IMG/VR virus record: IMGVR_UViG_3300018890_000002
Coordinates: 17,219 to 81,218 of that record
Reading direction: 5' to 3' (one strand)
Source: a virus
Length of the DNA stretch: 64,000 bases
The notes below the pieces were generated by a model, which saw only the letters and a list, made by a program, of their open reading frames with translations, had not been told where the DNA came from and searched no databases. The number at the start of each line of letters is the position of its first letter. The stretch's first letter is position 1. The position numbers and the translations under genes are program-made. Shown one piece after another: positions 9,165-18,829 of this stretch.

Positions 9165-10202
9165 TTAATATTTTTTGAACAGTAAACGATTTTCAATCAT
9201 CTTTTCTACTTGAAGTTTAGCTAACTCTTCCTCTTCACTATTGACAGAGAAATTAGCTTCTTTCACATACGATGAAAAGTTAATTCTTGGATCTCCACAT
9301 TTTTCATCAGCTTCTAATGCAAATTGAACAGCATAAAGATGAGTAGCTAAATCAACGTTATTTGCTTCTGCATTTTGAGAGAAAGCTGCTACTTGGTCAT
9401 CTTCACGATCAAAAGAACCTAAAAGAAGGTCGTATTTAGCTTTAGATAACCAACGCTCTTGAATTCCTTGTAGAGCATAATCTGAAATATCAGAGAGACG
9501 AGTTTTAAGCTCACTACTTAACTCAAAATCCGCCATTTTAGCTTCTAATTCTTGGACACGTGGATCAATATAAGAATATACTGCTTCTGCATCTGTAGCT
9601 TCCTCAGTATCATCTTCTTCTACTTCCTCTTCTTCGTCTTCCCCATCTTCTTCGTCTTCAGATTCGTAATCATAATCATCTTCTTCATCTTCCAAGACTT
9701 CATTAACGTCTTCTGGGTCTAAATCCCCACGATCAAGAGCAGCCAAGACTTGAAAAGCTAAAGCATCTTCATTACTGGAAGAAGTAGCGCTATAAAGGTC
9801 GTTTAGTATATCAACAAATTCAGGTGTAGGAACTAATTCTCCACTAAATAGTCCTTCAAGTTGTTCTTCATCAATACCTGTAACTTGCATAATATCAATC
9901 ATGCCGTCTTCTAGGGTTTCATAATCATTCTCGATCTGTTCTAGTAATGCAGGAACAAAATAAGTTCTCATATTAAAGTTTGCGTAATTATTTGTCATTG
10001 AATTATTACTATATTCTATTAATTCAGTATCTTTTAATTGAGTTAAATCGGCTAATGATTCTTCTAATTCAGCTAAACTTTTAATCTTATATTGACTAAA
10101 CTCAGCTTCATTAATTTCTCGATTGTTATAAGCAGTTTCTAATCCTTCTACAATTTGATTATAGATTTGAAAAGCTTCTTGTCTTTGTTTTGCTGTTTTC
10201 AT
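9165..10202 (-). CDS. Acidic scaffold-like protein
   Basis: 345 residues, highly acidic, with a Glu/Asp run at about 168-202 that is almost purely acidic, and helical, charged flanks. Such acidic helical proteins just before the capsid gene are commonly scaffolding or scaffold-linked proteins of the prohead. No enzymatic motif is present. The function is inferred from composition and gene order. Confidence 0.5.
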   Translation of the reverse strand: MKTAKQRQEAFQIYNQIVEGLETAYNNREINEAEFSQYKIKSLAELEESLADLTQLKDTELIEYSNNSMTNNYANFNMRTYFVPALLEQIENDYETLEDGMIDIMQVTGIDEEQLEGLFSGELVPTPEFVDILNDLYSATSSSNEDALAFQVLAALDRGDLDPEDVNEVLEDEEDDYDYESEDEEDGEDEEEEVEEDDTEEATDAEAVYSYIDPRVQELEAKMADFELSSELKTRLSDISDYALQGIQERWLSKAKYDLLLGSFDREDDQVAAFSQNAEANNVDLATHLYAVQFALEADEKCGDPRINFSSYVKEANFSVNSEEEELAKLQVEKMIENRLLFKKY

Positions 10203-10205
10203 AAG

Positions 10206-10637
10206 TTATTTACGTTTTCGTCCTTTATCAGACCTCATTTTACGAAGTTTGCTACCTAGTTTTTTAACTAATAGATTTGCATTTATTCTATCTTGAACAG
10301 TTTTAGGTTTACGATTTCGTAATGCTCTAGTTGCAGCATAACCTAATCCACCAGCAACAGCTAGACCTAAACCAGTCTTTATAGGATTAAAACGAGCAGT
10401 TCTCGCAACACCTTGTATTGCTTTACTTACTTTAAGTCCTAGTTTATTTTTACCTTTACCAGGAGTTGCTGCATTAGCTCTAGTAGGAGTTCTAGAATTA
10501 GCATTAGAAGTTTTAGGTAGAGATTCAGACTCAGAAGATTTAGGATTAACTACTTTACTCTGATCTTCCTTATTAGGGAAGTAGGATAATTTACCTTTAT
10601 TTGGGTCTATTCTTCGTTCAAAGTTAATAAAATTCAT
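10206..10637 (-). CDS. Basic glycine-zipper protein
   Basis: 143 residues, rich in Lys/Arg, with a Ser/Thr/Ala-rich linker (35-60) and a single Gly/Ala zipper (GLGLAVAGGLGYAATRAL) followed by a basic tail that resembles the tail of the gene at 10643-10990 (KPK-x-[VL]-QDR). It begins MNFINF, another short strand peptide like those at 93-876. Probably an internal virion protein; inferred. Confidence 0.5.
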   Translation of the reverse strand: MNFINFERRIDPNKGKLSYFPNKEDQSKVVNPKSSESESLPKTSNANSRTPTRANAATPGKGKNKLGLKVSKAIQGVARTARFNPIKTGLGLAVAGGLGYAATRALRNRKPKTVQDRINANLLVKKLGSKLRKMRSDKGRKRK

Positions 10638-10642
10638 ATTTA

Positions 10643-10990
10643 TTACCTAAACATTTTAGAAGCTTGACTCAACATAGAATTTTTCTTTGCTGCACCTTTA
10701 AGTCGATCTTGAAGAGATTTAGGCTTCTTCATTGCTTTCATTCCGGCCATTCCTAATCCACCAGCAGCAGCTAATGCACCAAGAGCTAAACCCGCTTTTC
10801 CTTTATTTGCACCAATTGCGCCAACTGCTCTACCTACTCTCGCCCCCGCTTGACGTGCAGCATTTTGGACTTTGTAGTTTTTAGTAACAGCATCTCCAGA
10901 AAGTTTAATTGCTCCACCTGGAACAGCAGCTCCTTTCTTTTGAGCTACCGCGGATACTGAATATTTACCTGTGTTTGTTCGTCTTGCCAT
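10643..10990 (-). CDS. Basic glycine-zipper protein
   Basis: About 115 residues from the ATG at 10990 (MARRTNTGKY); an upstream TTG would extend it into the protease gene and is unlikely. A Lys/Arg/Gln-rich N-terminus is followed by a Gly/Ala zipper (GLALGALAAAGGLGMAGMKA) and the tail KPKSLQDRLK, which parallels KPKTVQDRIN in the next gene, so the two are paralogues. The role is probably within the head. Confidence 0.5.
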   Translation of the reverse strand: MARRTNTGKYSVSAVAQKKGAAVPGGAIKLSGDAVTKNYKVQNAARQAGARVGRAVGAIGANKGKAGLALGALAAAGGLGMAGMKAMKKPKSLQDRLKGAAKKNSMLSQASKMFR

Positions 10991-10997
10991 AATTTTT

Positions 10998-11987
10998 TTA
11001 TTTTTTATATTGTGTAAATTGAATTCGCTTAGAAGCGTTGCTAAACGCAATTAATTCTGAAGAAAACCCATAAGTTCTAGTTTTAGGTATTCCTGGTCTT
11101 TGTTGAGCAACTGGAGCTTGAGGAGCCACAGGTTGTTCAGGAGGAGCAAGAAACATTTCTGCTAATCTTGCACTTAAATCATCAATAGCGCTTTGAATCA
11201 CTTCCGAAGCATCTTGGATTCCCATTGAAGCCATTTCTTCTTCATCTATTTCATTAGCACTTTCTACTACTTCTAGAAAAGCAGTAAAGACTTTCATTGC
11301 TTCTTCTCTTTGTTCTTCTATACTTTGAGAGCTGTTAAGAGCTTCTTCTAGTGATAGAGCATAATTACTTTCATTTAATCCTTTAGCAACTAAGAGATTT
11401 TTATTTTTTACTTTTTTCATGTTAGGGATAGATTCGTAAGAACTCCTCTTAGGAGATTTACTTCCATAATAACTAAAAAGTGTAGCATTTGGAATCGCAG
11501 GTAAAGCAACTAAAGATAATTCCTTAATAGAGAAAGAGTCTAAATCTATTCCAGCCGAAACTGTTTTAGCTAATCCTCTCTTCATCCTATCAATAATTTC
11601 AGGAGTTTTAATAACTACATCTTTTACGAATACTCCTACTCTTCCTAATAAGTGTTTTAGTTTAGGATTACCTTTAGTATAAACCTCATCTATTACTCTA
11701 GCTTCAACAGGAGATTCAATAAATCCTACCACATTATTAACATCTTTTTTATGTTCAGTTAATACAGGAATACCAACTTCTGACATATTGAAGTGTTTAT
11801 TAGTATTTTCTACTAATCTATAAATCTTATCAGGTGAGAAATCATGAGATACTTTTCTACTATCTACATGAGGAGAATTCTCTAATGTTGAGTAAAATAT
11901 TAAACCTTCTTTAGTTAACGAATTTGGATCATTATTCTCTACTTCTTTTAATGGAGTAGGAATAGTATTAAAATGGATAATTGTCAT
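10998..11987 (-). CDS. Putative prohead protease
   Basis: 329 residues. The segment KTVSAGIDLDSFSIKELSLVALPAIPNATLFS (about 140-172, pattern S-x-G-x-x-L...EL-S-x-V-x-x-P-A-x-P) matches the region following the catalytic core of phage prohead proteases, and VPVLTEHKK-like GIPVLTEHKKDV (about 74) lies where the catalytic His is expected. The C-terminal third is acidic and Pro/Gln-rich, a possible scaffold extension. It fits a head-maturation enzyme upstream of scaffold and capsid genes. The serine nucleophile was not pinned down. Confidence 0.6.
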   Translation of the reverse strand: MTIIHFNTIPTPLKEVENNDPNSLTKEGLIFYSTLENSPHVDSRKVSHDFSPDKIYRLVENTNKHFNMSEVGIPVLTEHKKDVNNVVGFIESPVEARVIDEVYTKGNPKLKHLLGRVGVFVKDVVIKTPEIIDRMKRGLAKTVSAGIDLDSFSIKELSLVALPAIPNATLFSYYGSKSPKRSSYESIPNMKKVKNKNLLVAKGLNESNYALSLEEALNSSQSIEEQREEAMKVFTAFLEVVESANEIDEEEMASMGIQDASEVIQSAIDDLSARLAEMFLAPPEQPVAPQAPVAQQRPGIPKTRTYGFSSELIAFSNASKRIQFTQYKK

Positions 11988-12220
11988 TTCTTTTTCTTAA
12001 GTAATCCCATTCCTGCACCTACAAGCAAACCACCAATAGCAGCAGAACGTTGAATAGTAGGAGCTTTCTTTTCTCCTTTCCTAATCTTACCTTTTACTAA
12101 CACTGGTATTTTAGTATCATTTCCACCTAAAGCATATCCAGTACCCCAACCTACTCCTGCGCCTGTGCCTGCTAATTTAGCTCCATTCTTAATTCTGTTA
12201 TATATTTTCCTAGCTAACAT
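11984..12220 (-). CDS. Small glycine-zipper protein
   Basis: 78 residues: short basic start, a Gly/Ala zipper (GTGAGVGWGTGYALGG), a basic loop, then a second hydrophobic Gly segment (SAAIGGLLVGAGMGLLKKKK). It resembles the small proteins at the left end of the operon and ends with the same Lys tail. It overlaps the start of the protease gene by 4 bases. Confidence 0.55.
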   Translation of the reverse strand: MLARKIYNRIKNGAKLAGTGAGVGWGTGYALGGNDTKIPVLVKGKIRKGEKKAPTIQRSAAIGGLLVGAGMGLLKKKK

Positions 12221-12308
12221 TTTATAGTTATTTATCTTATATATTTTTGTTATAGCATTCTTCTTTATGTTACTATTTTTATTATTATAGTAATTCTTTT
12301 AGAGAATA

Positions 12309-12572
12309 ATGTCTCAGGTCAATACCAAATTTGGTAAACAGTTAAAAAGTTACAGGGAAGATAGAAAGTTGAATCAAATAGAGTTTGGTAAAATCTTATC
12401 TTACTCTCAAGCTGAGTTAAGTAAAATAGAAAATGGAAAGATAGATATAACAATGAATCAGTATCTTCAAATTATCAAAACTTTAGAAAGATATACTTAT
12501 TTAAACTATCTATCACTTATAACTAAATTGAAAATAGAATCCCTCTTAGTCTTTAAACATAATATTATGTAA
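12309..12572 (+). CDS. XRE-family helix-turn-helix regulator
   Basis: 87 residues with one Cro/C1-type HTH: KQLKSYREDRKLNQIEFGKI then LSYSQAELSKIENGK (about 10-44). It is on the plus strand, convergent with the MuF gene, whose 3' end it overlaps by 27 bases, and divergent from the minus-strand gene at 11984-12220, whose promoter region it shares. It could therefore regulate the late virion operon; inferred. Confidence 0.75.
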   Translation: MSQVNTKFGKQLKSYREDRKLNQIEFGKILSYSQAELSKIENGKIDITMNQYLQIIKTLERYTYLNYLSLITKLKIESLLVFKHNIM

Positions 12573-15470
12573 ACTCTTTATTTTTGGAATGTTGCGAATC
12601 TTATCTAGTAATATAGTATTTTTATTTTGCTCATATGAGCTACTAAATTGAATATCACTACTAACAGTTCTTTCAAAATTATTAAGTTTTTCTAACATAT
12701 CATCTAATTCAGAGAGATAAGACTCGTAAGACTTTTTAATTGTTAAAACATTACTAATCTCTTTATAAGTAGAATCTAATTTTTCTATATCGCTTTCACT
12801 CCAAACTCCTTTACTATATTGATAACCCGTTTTAGCTTTATTACTTATTTCTGACCTATATAAGTTACTAAAATTCTCTAAGTTATCTACATTATCAAAC
12901 TTTTGTAATTGTCCTAAGACTTTTTCTTTTTCAGCTAAGACCTGTCTCATATAGGTTTTCTGAGTATCTATAAGAGCTGCTCTATCCGCTAAACTTGAAG
13001 AATCTAACCTTTGCTTGCTAATATTTCGTATATTATCAATATTTAATCGATTATCATTTAATTCTCTTTTAATTTTATTAACACTGCTAACTACAGAATC
13101 TAATGTTTTAGTAGCTTTACTTATAGGTTGAATAGTAGTAGGAGTATTTTTTAATTGCTCAGCTCTAGCTCTAGTATCTCTCCCTTTTAAGTTTTTATCT
13201 ACTAACCTACTTTCTTTAGATTGTCGATTATTTATATTTTGTACTTCTTTACTGAGATTTCGTTCTATATTTTTTAACTGCTTATTACTACTGTTTAATA
13301 CTTGTGTACTTTTAAGATTGTTTAATGCGTCTTCTAAAGTAATATCTTGAGGTAAATCTTTTCTATTACTAAGAATTGCTTGTTTTGCACTTATATTTAA
13401 ATTTGCATTAATATCAGTCACATTTGATTTTTTAGTCTTAGTAGTATCTAAAAACTGTCTAAGCTCTAATTCATATTTTTGTTTTGCTTCTAAATAAGAG
13501 TTATAAAGATTATCTAAATCTAATCCATCCAACTGTCCTTGTATTATTCTATCTCTTATGGTTTGGTAATCTCTCTTAGACTTTAGCACTGTACCTAATT
13601 TACCAATATATTCAGAATTATCTAATATTACATCTTTAATAGTAAAATCTAAAATCTTACCTACAGGAAATTTCTTATTAGCTAACTGGGTATCTATTTT
13701 TTTTATTACTGGGTTTTTAATGTTAGAAGTGTTGATACTACTAGGTAATTCATCTGCAAAGTCCAATATTTCTTGCATAGTATTTTCATCTAAGTTATCT
13801 ACAAAACCTTTTAATAAAGATCTTTGGTTTTCTTCTACTAAATCTGGTAAAGGTGTAAGACCTCTATTCGGGTTATAAGGATTAAGATTAGGATTGTCAG
13901 ATGTCTGTGTTCCTATATCGTTGGGAATTTTAATCTTAGGAGTAGTTTTAGGAATAGTAGGTTGAGCAGTAGGAGTTTGAGGAACTTTAACTCTATTTCT
14001 AGCTAATTTAGAATATGCAACATAAGCAATACCTACACCTAATAATCCTACTCCTCCTATAATTAATTTCTTAATAAAGGGGTCATCATAAAATGTGTCA
14101 TCTTTAACAGGATTAGCTAAACTATTTGCAACTACTTGGTTTTTTAATAGCTCAGAAACTTCACTTAGTAAACTTGGTTCTGTATCTTCTTCCTCTTGCT
14201 CTACTCCTACGAAATAACACCAACACGATACATGAAAAGGTGGAGCAGCAGAATACAACTTACCATCAGATTCAACTTCTCCATATCTAGTAGCGGTATC
14301 CGGTTTATATAGATCAGATATTAGAAATTCTTCACCATTCTTCTCTTTACAGTAAGTACAAAGAATCGGCATATAAGCTTTTTTATCTTTTGACTGATAA
14401 GCTTTCGGGATACTACCAAAAGTGTTGATAGCTATAGTTCTATTGTTCCTATTTTCAGCTTCATTTACTACTCTTACTTTTGTATAACCTAACTCTTCTA
14501 ATTTCTTTAATCTTCCTAAATTGTAAGCAAGGGATATTTCAGTCTCAGCTATTCTTTTCACTCTACCTATATTAATTAATTTATTTTTTGGGGTGGTGTC
14601 TGTTGGGTCTAATGTATCTCTAGTTAAATCTTTGAATAAAATTGATTCTCTAGTATTAGGTCTATTACCTGCAAGATTATTAAAGTATTTTTTTATACTA
14701 TTCACAATAGATTCTTTATGATCTTGAGAATATCTAGCTCCTAAGACTAAAGTTCTTTTTTCCTGGTAAATAGTACCAAACTCACTAGAATTTAATATAT
14801 CAATATCTCCAGGTCTTGATACAGTTGATATATTTCTACTAGCGATCTTAAGTTCCATATTTCTAACAGATTCTTGTAAATCTCTAGCTCTAACTTCTAC
14901 AGACTTAAACTTTTGAGTTCTTTTATCTTTACTTTTATTATCAATTGAACCTAAAAACTGGTTAAGCTGTTCACTAAGAAAATCTAGAGCTTTATCAATA
15001 TTATCTATCTCTTTTGAGTTTTGTTTAGTAGTAGGTTTACTAAGTTGTTTAGCCAACTCTTTTTCTTGTCTAGCTACCTCAATATTAATTCTTTTTAACT
15101 GCGCTCTTTGTGTCTTAGCGTCTGTAATAGCTCTTAAGACATTAGCTTCTTCATTAAAAGTAACTAAATCACGACTAGAATTGAATTTTATTTTCTTTCC
15201 TTCATTTTGAATGACATCTTTCTGACCTAACATCCAGTGATAATTCCATAACTCATCTAAAGCAGATTTAATAATAACTGTTGGAGCTTTTAAATCTTTT
15301 TCAATATCTTTTATGACTGAAGAATCTAAATTATCTAACTTTTTTTTATGAGGTGTTAAAAAACTAATATTGAATTGTTGTAACTTTTTCTCAACAGTAT
15401 TAACAAAGCTTACTAAATATTTACTATCTAGTGAGCTTTTATTCTTCTCTTTCTTCAACTTGCTTGTCAT
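12546..15470 (-). CDS. MuF-type head protein with long extensions
   Basis: 974 residues. A MuF (phage minor head) domain lies at about 300-425: RIAETEISLAYNLGRLKKLE, a CTYCKEKNGE Cys pair and PPFHVSCWCY. N-terminal to it are 300 residues of helical charged sequence. After it comes a hydrophobic helix (about 468-490, LIIGGVGLLGVGIAYVAYSKL) and then about 480 residues with coiled-coil character. MuF proteins are minor head components next to the portal. The size and the internal membrane-type helix are unusual and suggest an ejected or membrane-interacting part. Confidence 0.7.
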   Translation of the reverse strand: MTSKLKKEKNKSSLDSKYLVSFVNTVEKKLQQFNISFLTPHKKKLDNLDSSVIKDIEKDLKAPTVIIKSALDELWNYHWMLGQKDVIQNEGKKIKFNSSRDLVTFNEEANVLRAITDAKTQRAQLKRINIEVARQEKELAKQLSKPTTKQNSKEIDNIDKALDFLSEQLNQFLGSIDNKSKDKRTQKFKSVEVRARDLQESVRNMELKIASRNISTVSRPGDIDILNSSEFGTIYQEKRTLVLGARYSQDHKESIVNSIKKYFNNLAGNRPNTRESILFKDLTRDTLDPTDTTPKNKLINIGRVKRIAETEISLAYNLGRLKKLEELGYTKVRVVNEAENRNNRTIAINTFGSIPKAYQSKDKKAYMPILCTYCKEKNGEEFLISDLYKPDTATRYGEVESDGKLYSAAPPFHVSCWCYFVGVEQEEEDTEPSLLSEVSELLKNQVVANSLANPVKDDTFYDDPFIKKLIIGGVGLLGVGIAYVAYSKLARNRVKVPQTPTAQPTIPKTTPKIKIPNDIGTQTSDNPNLNPYNPNRGLTPLPDLVEENQRSLLKGFVDNLDENTMQEILDFADELPSSINTSNIKNPVIKKIDTQLANKKFPVGKILDFTIKDVILDNSEYIGKLGTVLKSKRDYQTIRDRIIQGQLDGLDLDNLYNSYLEAKQKYELELRQFLDTTKTKKSNVTDINANLNISAKQAILSNRKDLPQDITLEDALNNLKSTQVLNSSNKQLKNIERNLSKEVQNINNRQSKESRLVDKNLKGRDTRARAEQLKNTPTTIQPISKATKTLDSVVSSVNKIKRELNDNRLNIDNIRNISKQRLDSSSLADRAALIDTQKTYMRQVLAEKEKVLGQLQKFDNVDNLENFSNLYRSEISNKAKTGYQYSKGVWSESDIEKLDSTYKEISNVLTIKKSYESYLSELDDMLEKLNNFERTVSSDIQFSSSYEQNKNTILLDKIRNIPKIKSLHNIMFKD

Positions 15471-15526
15471 TTATAAATTCCTGCAATATAATATATCAAT
15501 ACCATAACAAATGTAAAAAAAACTAT

Positions 15527-15898
15527 ATGACCACTCAATTTTCTAAGATCGAAAAAAAAGGTCTAATTGTTCGAGTTCAAGATAAAGTAAAAACAGCAGG
15601 TAAATCACTTATCTCTCAAGCTTTACTCTCAATAATTTTTGATGCAGTATTTGATGTAATTTCAGAAGTATTAGCAGAAGGTAATGAAGTAACTACTAAG
15701 CTAGGAGTATTTAAACTCAAAACTGTAAAAGATGCTAATAGACGAGATATTGGTAATAATACTACTTTACCAGTTAAAGGATATTACCGCCCCCGCCTAG
15801 CCCTTAATAATAGGATTCGTAAAGAGTTTATGTCTAGAGGTTTTTCTTTCTTACCATCAACTATTAAGACTGAGATTGAAGAAACTAATAACGGTTAG
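15527..15898 (+). CDS. HU/IHF-like DNA-binding protein
   Basis: 123 residues from the ATG at 15527 (MTTQFSKIEK); an upstream ATG would overlap the start of the divergent MuF gene. The HU fold is visible: two helices, then the beta arm with GVFKLKTVKDANRRD (about 66-80) and the return strand VKGYYRPRLALNNRIR. HU proteins bend and compact DNA. The gene sits on the plus strand inside the minus-strand virion block, so it has its own expression. Confidence 0.75.
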   Translation: MTTQFSKIEKKGLIVRVQDKVKTAGKSLISQALLSIIFDAVFDVISEVLAEGNEVTTKLGVFKLKTVKDANRRDIGNNTTLPVKGYYRPRLALNNRIRKEFMSRGFSFLPSTIKTEIEETNNG

Positions 15899-17481
15899 AA
15901 CTTAAATCTACTATTAGTAACTAAACCGAATATTTGAGGAGGAGGACTATCGTTAAAGATATTTCTCCTTTGTTTTATGTAATCAGGAATAGTTACTTGA
16001 CTTTCTTCTGTACTAACTCCTCTTCCATTTCGTTCTAACCACAAGATACCATAACAGAAAGCATCCATGATATCGTCATATCTAGTAAGAGGAAATGTTA
16101 CTATCTGGTCTTTTAGGTTCTCTATTTTTTCGCAAGCTTCTTTAGTAGGAAAATATATCTTACCCGCCATAAAGGAGGGAAGTGTAGCTTTCAATCTATT
16201 TTCTTTCTCGTTACCATAGTCTTTAGGTTCTAACGCAATAATTCCAGGAATCTCTTTAGAAAGTACGTGAATCAAAGCAGCACCCATACTCTTCTTCTCA
16301 ATCAACTTATAAGAGATTGGATATTTAGCTAATAGCTTTTTAACTTCTAATATTTGATCGTCAAACCCTAATCTTTTTTCTACCACGTCCACTACATAAT
16401 ATTTTCCCTCATATGTACCAAACACTACTAACCCAGTAAAGCAAGCAGTATCTTCTACAGACTCAGCTAAGTCTGCTGCTAGTATATATTGGTCATACGG
16501 TGGAGTATTCTGATACTCTTTAAAATACTTACTAGAGATAACATTACCAGAAACACCTCTAACGTTTTGTTGACATTGACGTTCAAATTCAATAGAAGTC
16601 ATTTCGATTTCCATTCTACGAACTTCATCTATAGTTAGGAGTTCTGGAATCAATATCTCACCAGTTGTCTTTCTCCAATCTTTAAAACCCAGCTTAGTAT
16701 TACTATTCGACATTCCCGTATATAACAAAGGTAATTCTAATACGTCAAAACCACCCATCTCTTTTAAATAATTAGAGGTATCATCTTCTCTTAGTCGTTG
16801 TTGAATTAAGATAAAGACTTTCTCTTCACTTGTCTTATCTAAACGGGAAATAAGAGTCTCTCCAATAAATTGATTAGTTCTTGTATTAACTTTTTTACTT
16901 TTTGCCTCAGAAGCTTTAAGAGGGTCATCTAGGATAATTACATCTGCTCCTTTACCAGTAATAGAACCACCAATACCTACAGTAGATCTATCTCCTCTAT
17001 AGCTATTAAGAAGATACTTCTCATTATCCGAAATAATTTTTAATGGGAAATCTATATATTCCTCCATACTGTTTTGTACTAGGTTGTAGTAATCATGTTT
17101 AACCAGATTTCTAAATTTTTCAGAGCAAACTTTAGCAATGTCAAAGGTGTAACTACAATAGATAAATCTAAGATAAGGTTTCTTCAACCACCAATACGCA
17201 GGAAAATAGACTCCAGTTAATAGAGTTTTCATTGTACGAGGACTAATATTAATGATTAATCTCTTAATCTGTCCAGCCATAACAGCTTCTAAATGCTCAC
17301 ACAAAGCTCCTGCTAATCGACTATCTCTGAAATCATGCGTCTCTACATGATCGAATCCAACCTTAAGAAAATCGTATAAGGAGTTAGAAGCACCAATATA
17401 CTTTTGTTGATTCTGAAAAAACTTAATCTCTTCTTCTAGAAATTTAATTTTATCTATTTCTGATCTTTTTCTATTCGCCAT
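15895..17481 (-). CDS. terL: Terminase large subunit
   Basis: 528 residues, normal for the family. The ATPase part has a Walker A-like SPRTMKT (about 80-86), Walker B VIILDDP (about 182-188) and a coupling motif region. The RNase H-like nuclease follows: AADLAES (about 335), a middle acidic site around IEKKSMG and DDIMDAFCYG near the C-terminus. It cuts concatemeric DNA and drives it into the prohead. The small subunit lies 10 kb away at 28016-28699, so the pair is split. Confidence 0.9.
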   Translation of the reverse strand: MANRKRSEIDKIKFLEEEIKFFQNQQKYIGASNSLYDFLKVGFDHVETHDFRDSRLAGALCEHLEAVMAGQIKRLIINISPRTMKTLLTGVYFPAYWWLKKPYLRFIYCSYTFDIAKVCSEKFRNLVKHDYYNLVQNSMEEYIDFPLKIISDNEKYLLNSYRGDRSTVGIGGSITGKGADVIILDDPLKASEAKSKKVNTRTNQFIGETLISRLDKTSEEKVFILIQQRLREDDTSNYLKEMGGFDVLELPLLYTGMSNSNTKLGFKDWRKTTGEILIPELLTIDEVRRMEIEMTSIEFERQCQQNVRGVSGNVISSKYFKEYQNTPPYDQYILAADLAESVEDTACFTGLVVFGTYEGKYYVVDVVEKRLGFDDQILEVKKLLAKYPISYKLIEKKSMGAALIHVLSKEIPGIIALEPKDYGNEKENRLKATLPSFMAGKIYFPTKEACEKIENLKDQIVTFPLTRYDDIMDAFCYGILWLERNGRGVSTEESQVTIPDYIKQRRNIFNDSPPPQIFGLVTNSRFKF

Positions 17482-17529
17482 TGCAATGATATAATAAATA
17501 ATACTCTAACTAAATGATAACTGAAAAAC

Positions 17530-17724
17530 ATGATCACAACTAAAACTATAAATGGAAGAAAGCTAATTACATCTTGTACTTTAGCTAATTGTTGCTTAAC
17601 TTTTGAGGAACTAGAAAATGGGGATGTAAAACTCACTAATGAAAAGAATCAAGAATTAATTTGCTCTAGAGATGAACTAATTGAATTAGCTAATTACATC
17701 AAGAAAGAAGTTCCTGTTCTCTAA
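17530..17724 (+). CDS. Small protein, unknown
   Basis: 64 residues with two Cys near residues 16 and 22 and a helical acidic C-terminus. It is the first plus-strand gene after the divergent terminase and is followed at once by a terminator (17749-17781). A minus-strand frame over the same bases looks like its shadow. No family is recognised. Confidence 0.55.
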   Translation: MITTKTINGRKLITSCTLANCCLTFEELENGDVKLTNEKNQELICSRDELIELANYIKKEVPVL

Positions 17725-17748
17725 TTTCACTTGCTACAATGTTGGAAG

Positions 17749-17781
17749 AATCTCTGCTTAGGCGGGGATTTTTATTTTTAG
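17749..17781 (+). terminator. Rho-independent terminator
   Basis: AATCTCTGC (17749-17757), loop TTAG and GCGGGGATT (17762-17770) form a 9-bp stem with two G-U pairs, followed by TTTTATTTTT. It ends the transcript of 17530-17724 and lies before the ATG of the next gene. Confidence 0.85.
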
Positions 17782-17783
17782 TA

Positions 17784-18194
17784 ATGGAAGAAAATACAAT
17801 GTTTGATTTATCTCCTAACGTCGATTTATTACCAGCTACAAACCATCATAAAGAAAGAGAACAAAGATTATTTGATTATTTAGTAACAGAACTTGACTCA
17901 AATATATTGATTAATATAGCTAGTCATTACTGGATTTCACTAAAAATGAAAGTTTGGGATAATTCTAAACAAATATTAGAAGTCCCTGATTGCTGTCCTA
18001 GTAATGATGATTCTAGAGTTATGTTTACTTGGGATAAAGATGAACACTATTTAGAATGCGAAATAATTATTGATGGTACTAAAGAGTTCTTCTATAGAAA
18101 TCGAATCACTAAAGAAGCTATGGGGGAAGATTACTTTCCTAGTGCTAATATTTCTGAGGATATTTTAAAGAAGTTACAACTATTTGTAGAGTAA
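17784..18194 (+). CDS. Cyanobacterial-type small acidic protein, paralogue 1
   Basis: About 136 residues from the ATG at 17784; the earlier in-frame ATG at 17739 lies upstream of and inside the terminator and is rejected. The second half has MFTWDKDEHYLECEII, matching NLVWDKESYYLRIEVV in the next gene, so the two are tandem paralogues. Function unknown. Confidence 0.6.
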   Translation: MEENTMFDLSPNVDLLPATNHHKEREQRLFDYLVTELDSNILINIASHYWISLKMKVWDNSKQILEVPDCCPSNDDSRVMFTWDKDEHYLECEIIIDGTKEFFYRNRITKEAMGEDYFPSANISEDILKKLQLFVE

Positions 18195-18197
18195 TAT

Positions 18198-18566
18198 ATG
18201 TTAGATGAAGTAGTTAATTATTTGGAATCTAATAGAGAGTTAGTAATTAAAATAGATTCTAGTGACTTAGTAGATACAGCTATCAAAGCTTGGAATTTCA
18301 TTAAAGAAGATTTTAGAGAGCAATATAATAAAAAGCTAGTTAGTCCAGAAATTCAGTTTGATACTACTAACTTGGAGTATTTACAAGCAAATCTAGTCTG
18401 GGATAAAGAGTCTTATTACTTAAGAATAGAAGTTGTTGAGAATATGTCTTATTGCTACATTTATTTTGAAGACAACGTTGAGAGAGTAACCTTAGATAAG
18501 TGGTATACTTTAAATACTCCACTACCCGATTGGCTAATTAATAAACTTTCACTATTTATTTACTAA
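18198..18566 (+). CDS. Small acidic protein, paralogue 2
   Basis: 122 residues, 3 bases after the previous gene. It shares the W-D-K-[DE]-x-x-Y-L-x-[CI]-E motif and general layout (helical N-terminus, beta strands after 60) with its neighbour. Probably a tandem duplication. No known domain. Confidence 0.6.
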   Translation: MLDEVVNYLESNRELVIKIDSSDLVDTAIKAWNFIKEDFREQYNKKLVSPEIQFDTTNLEYLQANLVWDKESYYLRIEVVENMSYCYIYFEDNVERVTLDKWYTLNTPLPDWLINKLSLFIY

Positions 18567-18601
18567 ACCCAAAAGCATCTACTCACGTATTTCTAATTAT
18601 C

Positions 18602-18829
18602 ATGAAAAACTATTCTATTGAAGTTACAGAATCTATTCCAAAACCTAAGATAAGAGAACAAACTCCTAAGACTAATTCTTTCTCTTGGGGTATTTTATTC
18701 TTAGCTATACTCGCTACATTTATCCTCTTTCCTGAATCAGTAGACACAGTTAACGACTATTATAAACAACAGAAAGAACAATATCACTTAAGAGAAAATA
18801 AAAATGATTACTATCTCAGAACCAAATGA
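18602..18829 (+). CDS. Small single-pass membrane protein
   Basis: 75 residues with one clear transmembrane helix (WGILFLAILATFILFP, about 29-44), a Pro/Lys-rich N-terminus and a charged helical tail. It overlaps the next gene by 26 bases in another frame. Unknown function. Confidence 0.5.
   Translation: MKNYSIEVTESIPKPKIREQTPKTNSFSWGILFLAILATFILFPESVDTVNDYYKQQKEQYHLRENKNDYYLRTK

Noticed and set aside
17454-17636. 60-residue hydrophobic minus-strand protein
   Set aside because: It is antisense to 17530-17724, begins inside it and has no ribosome site; a shadow frame.
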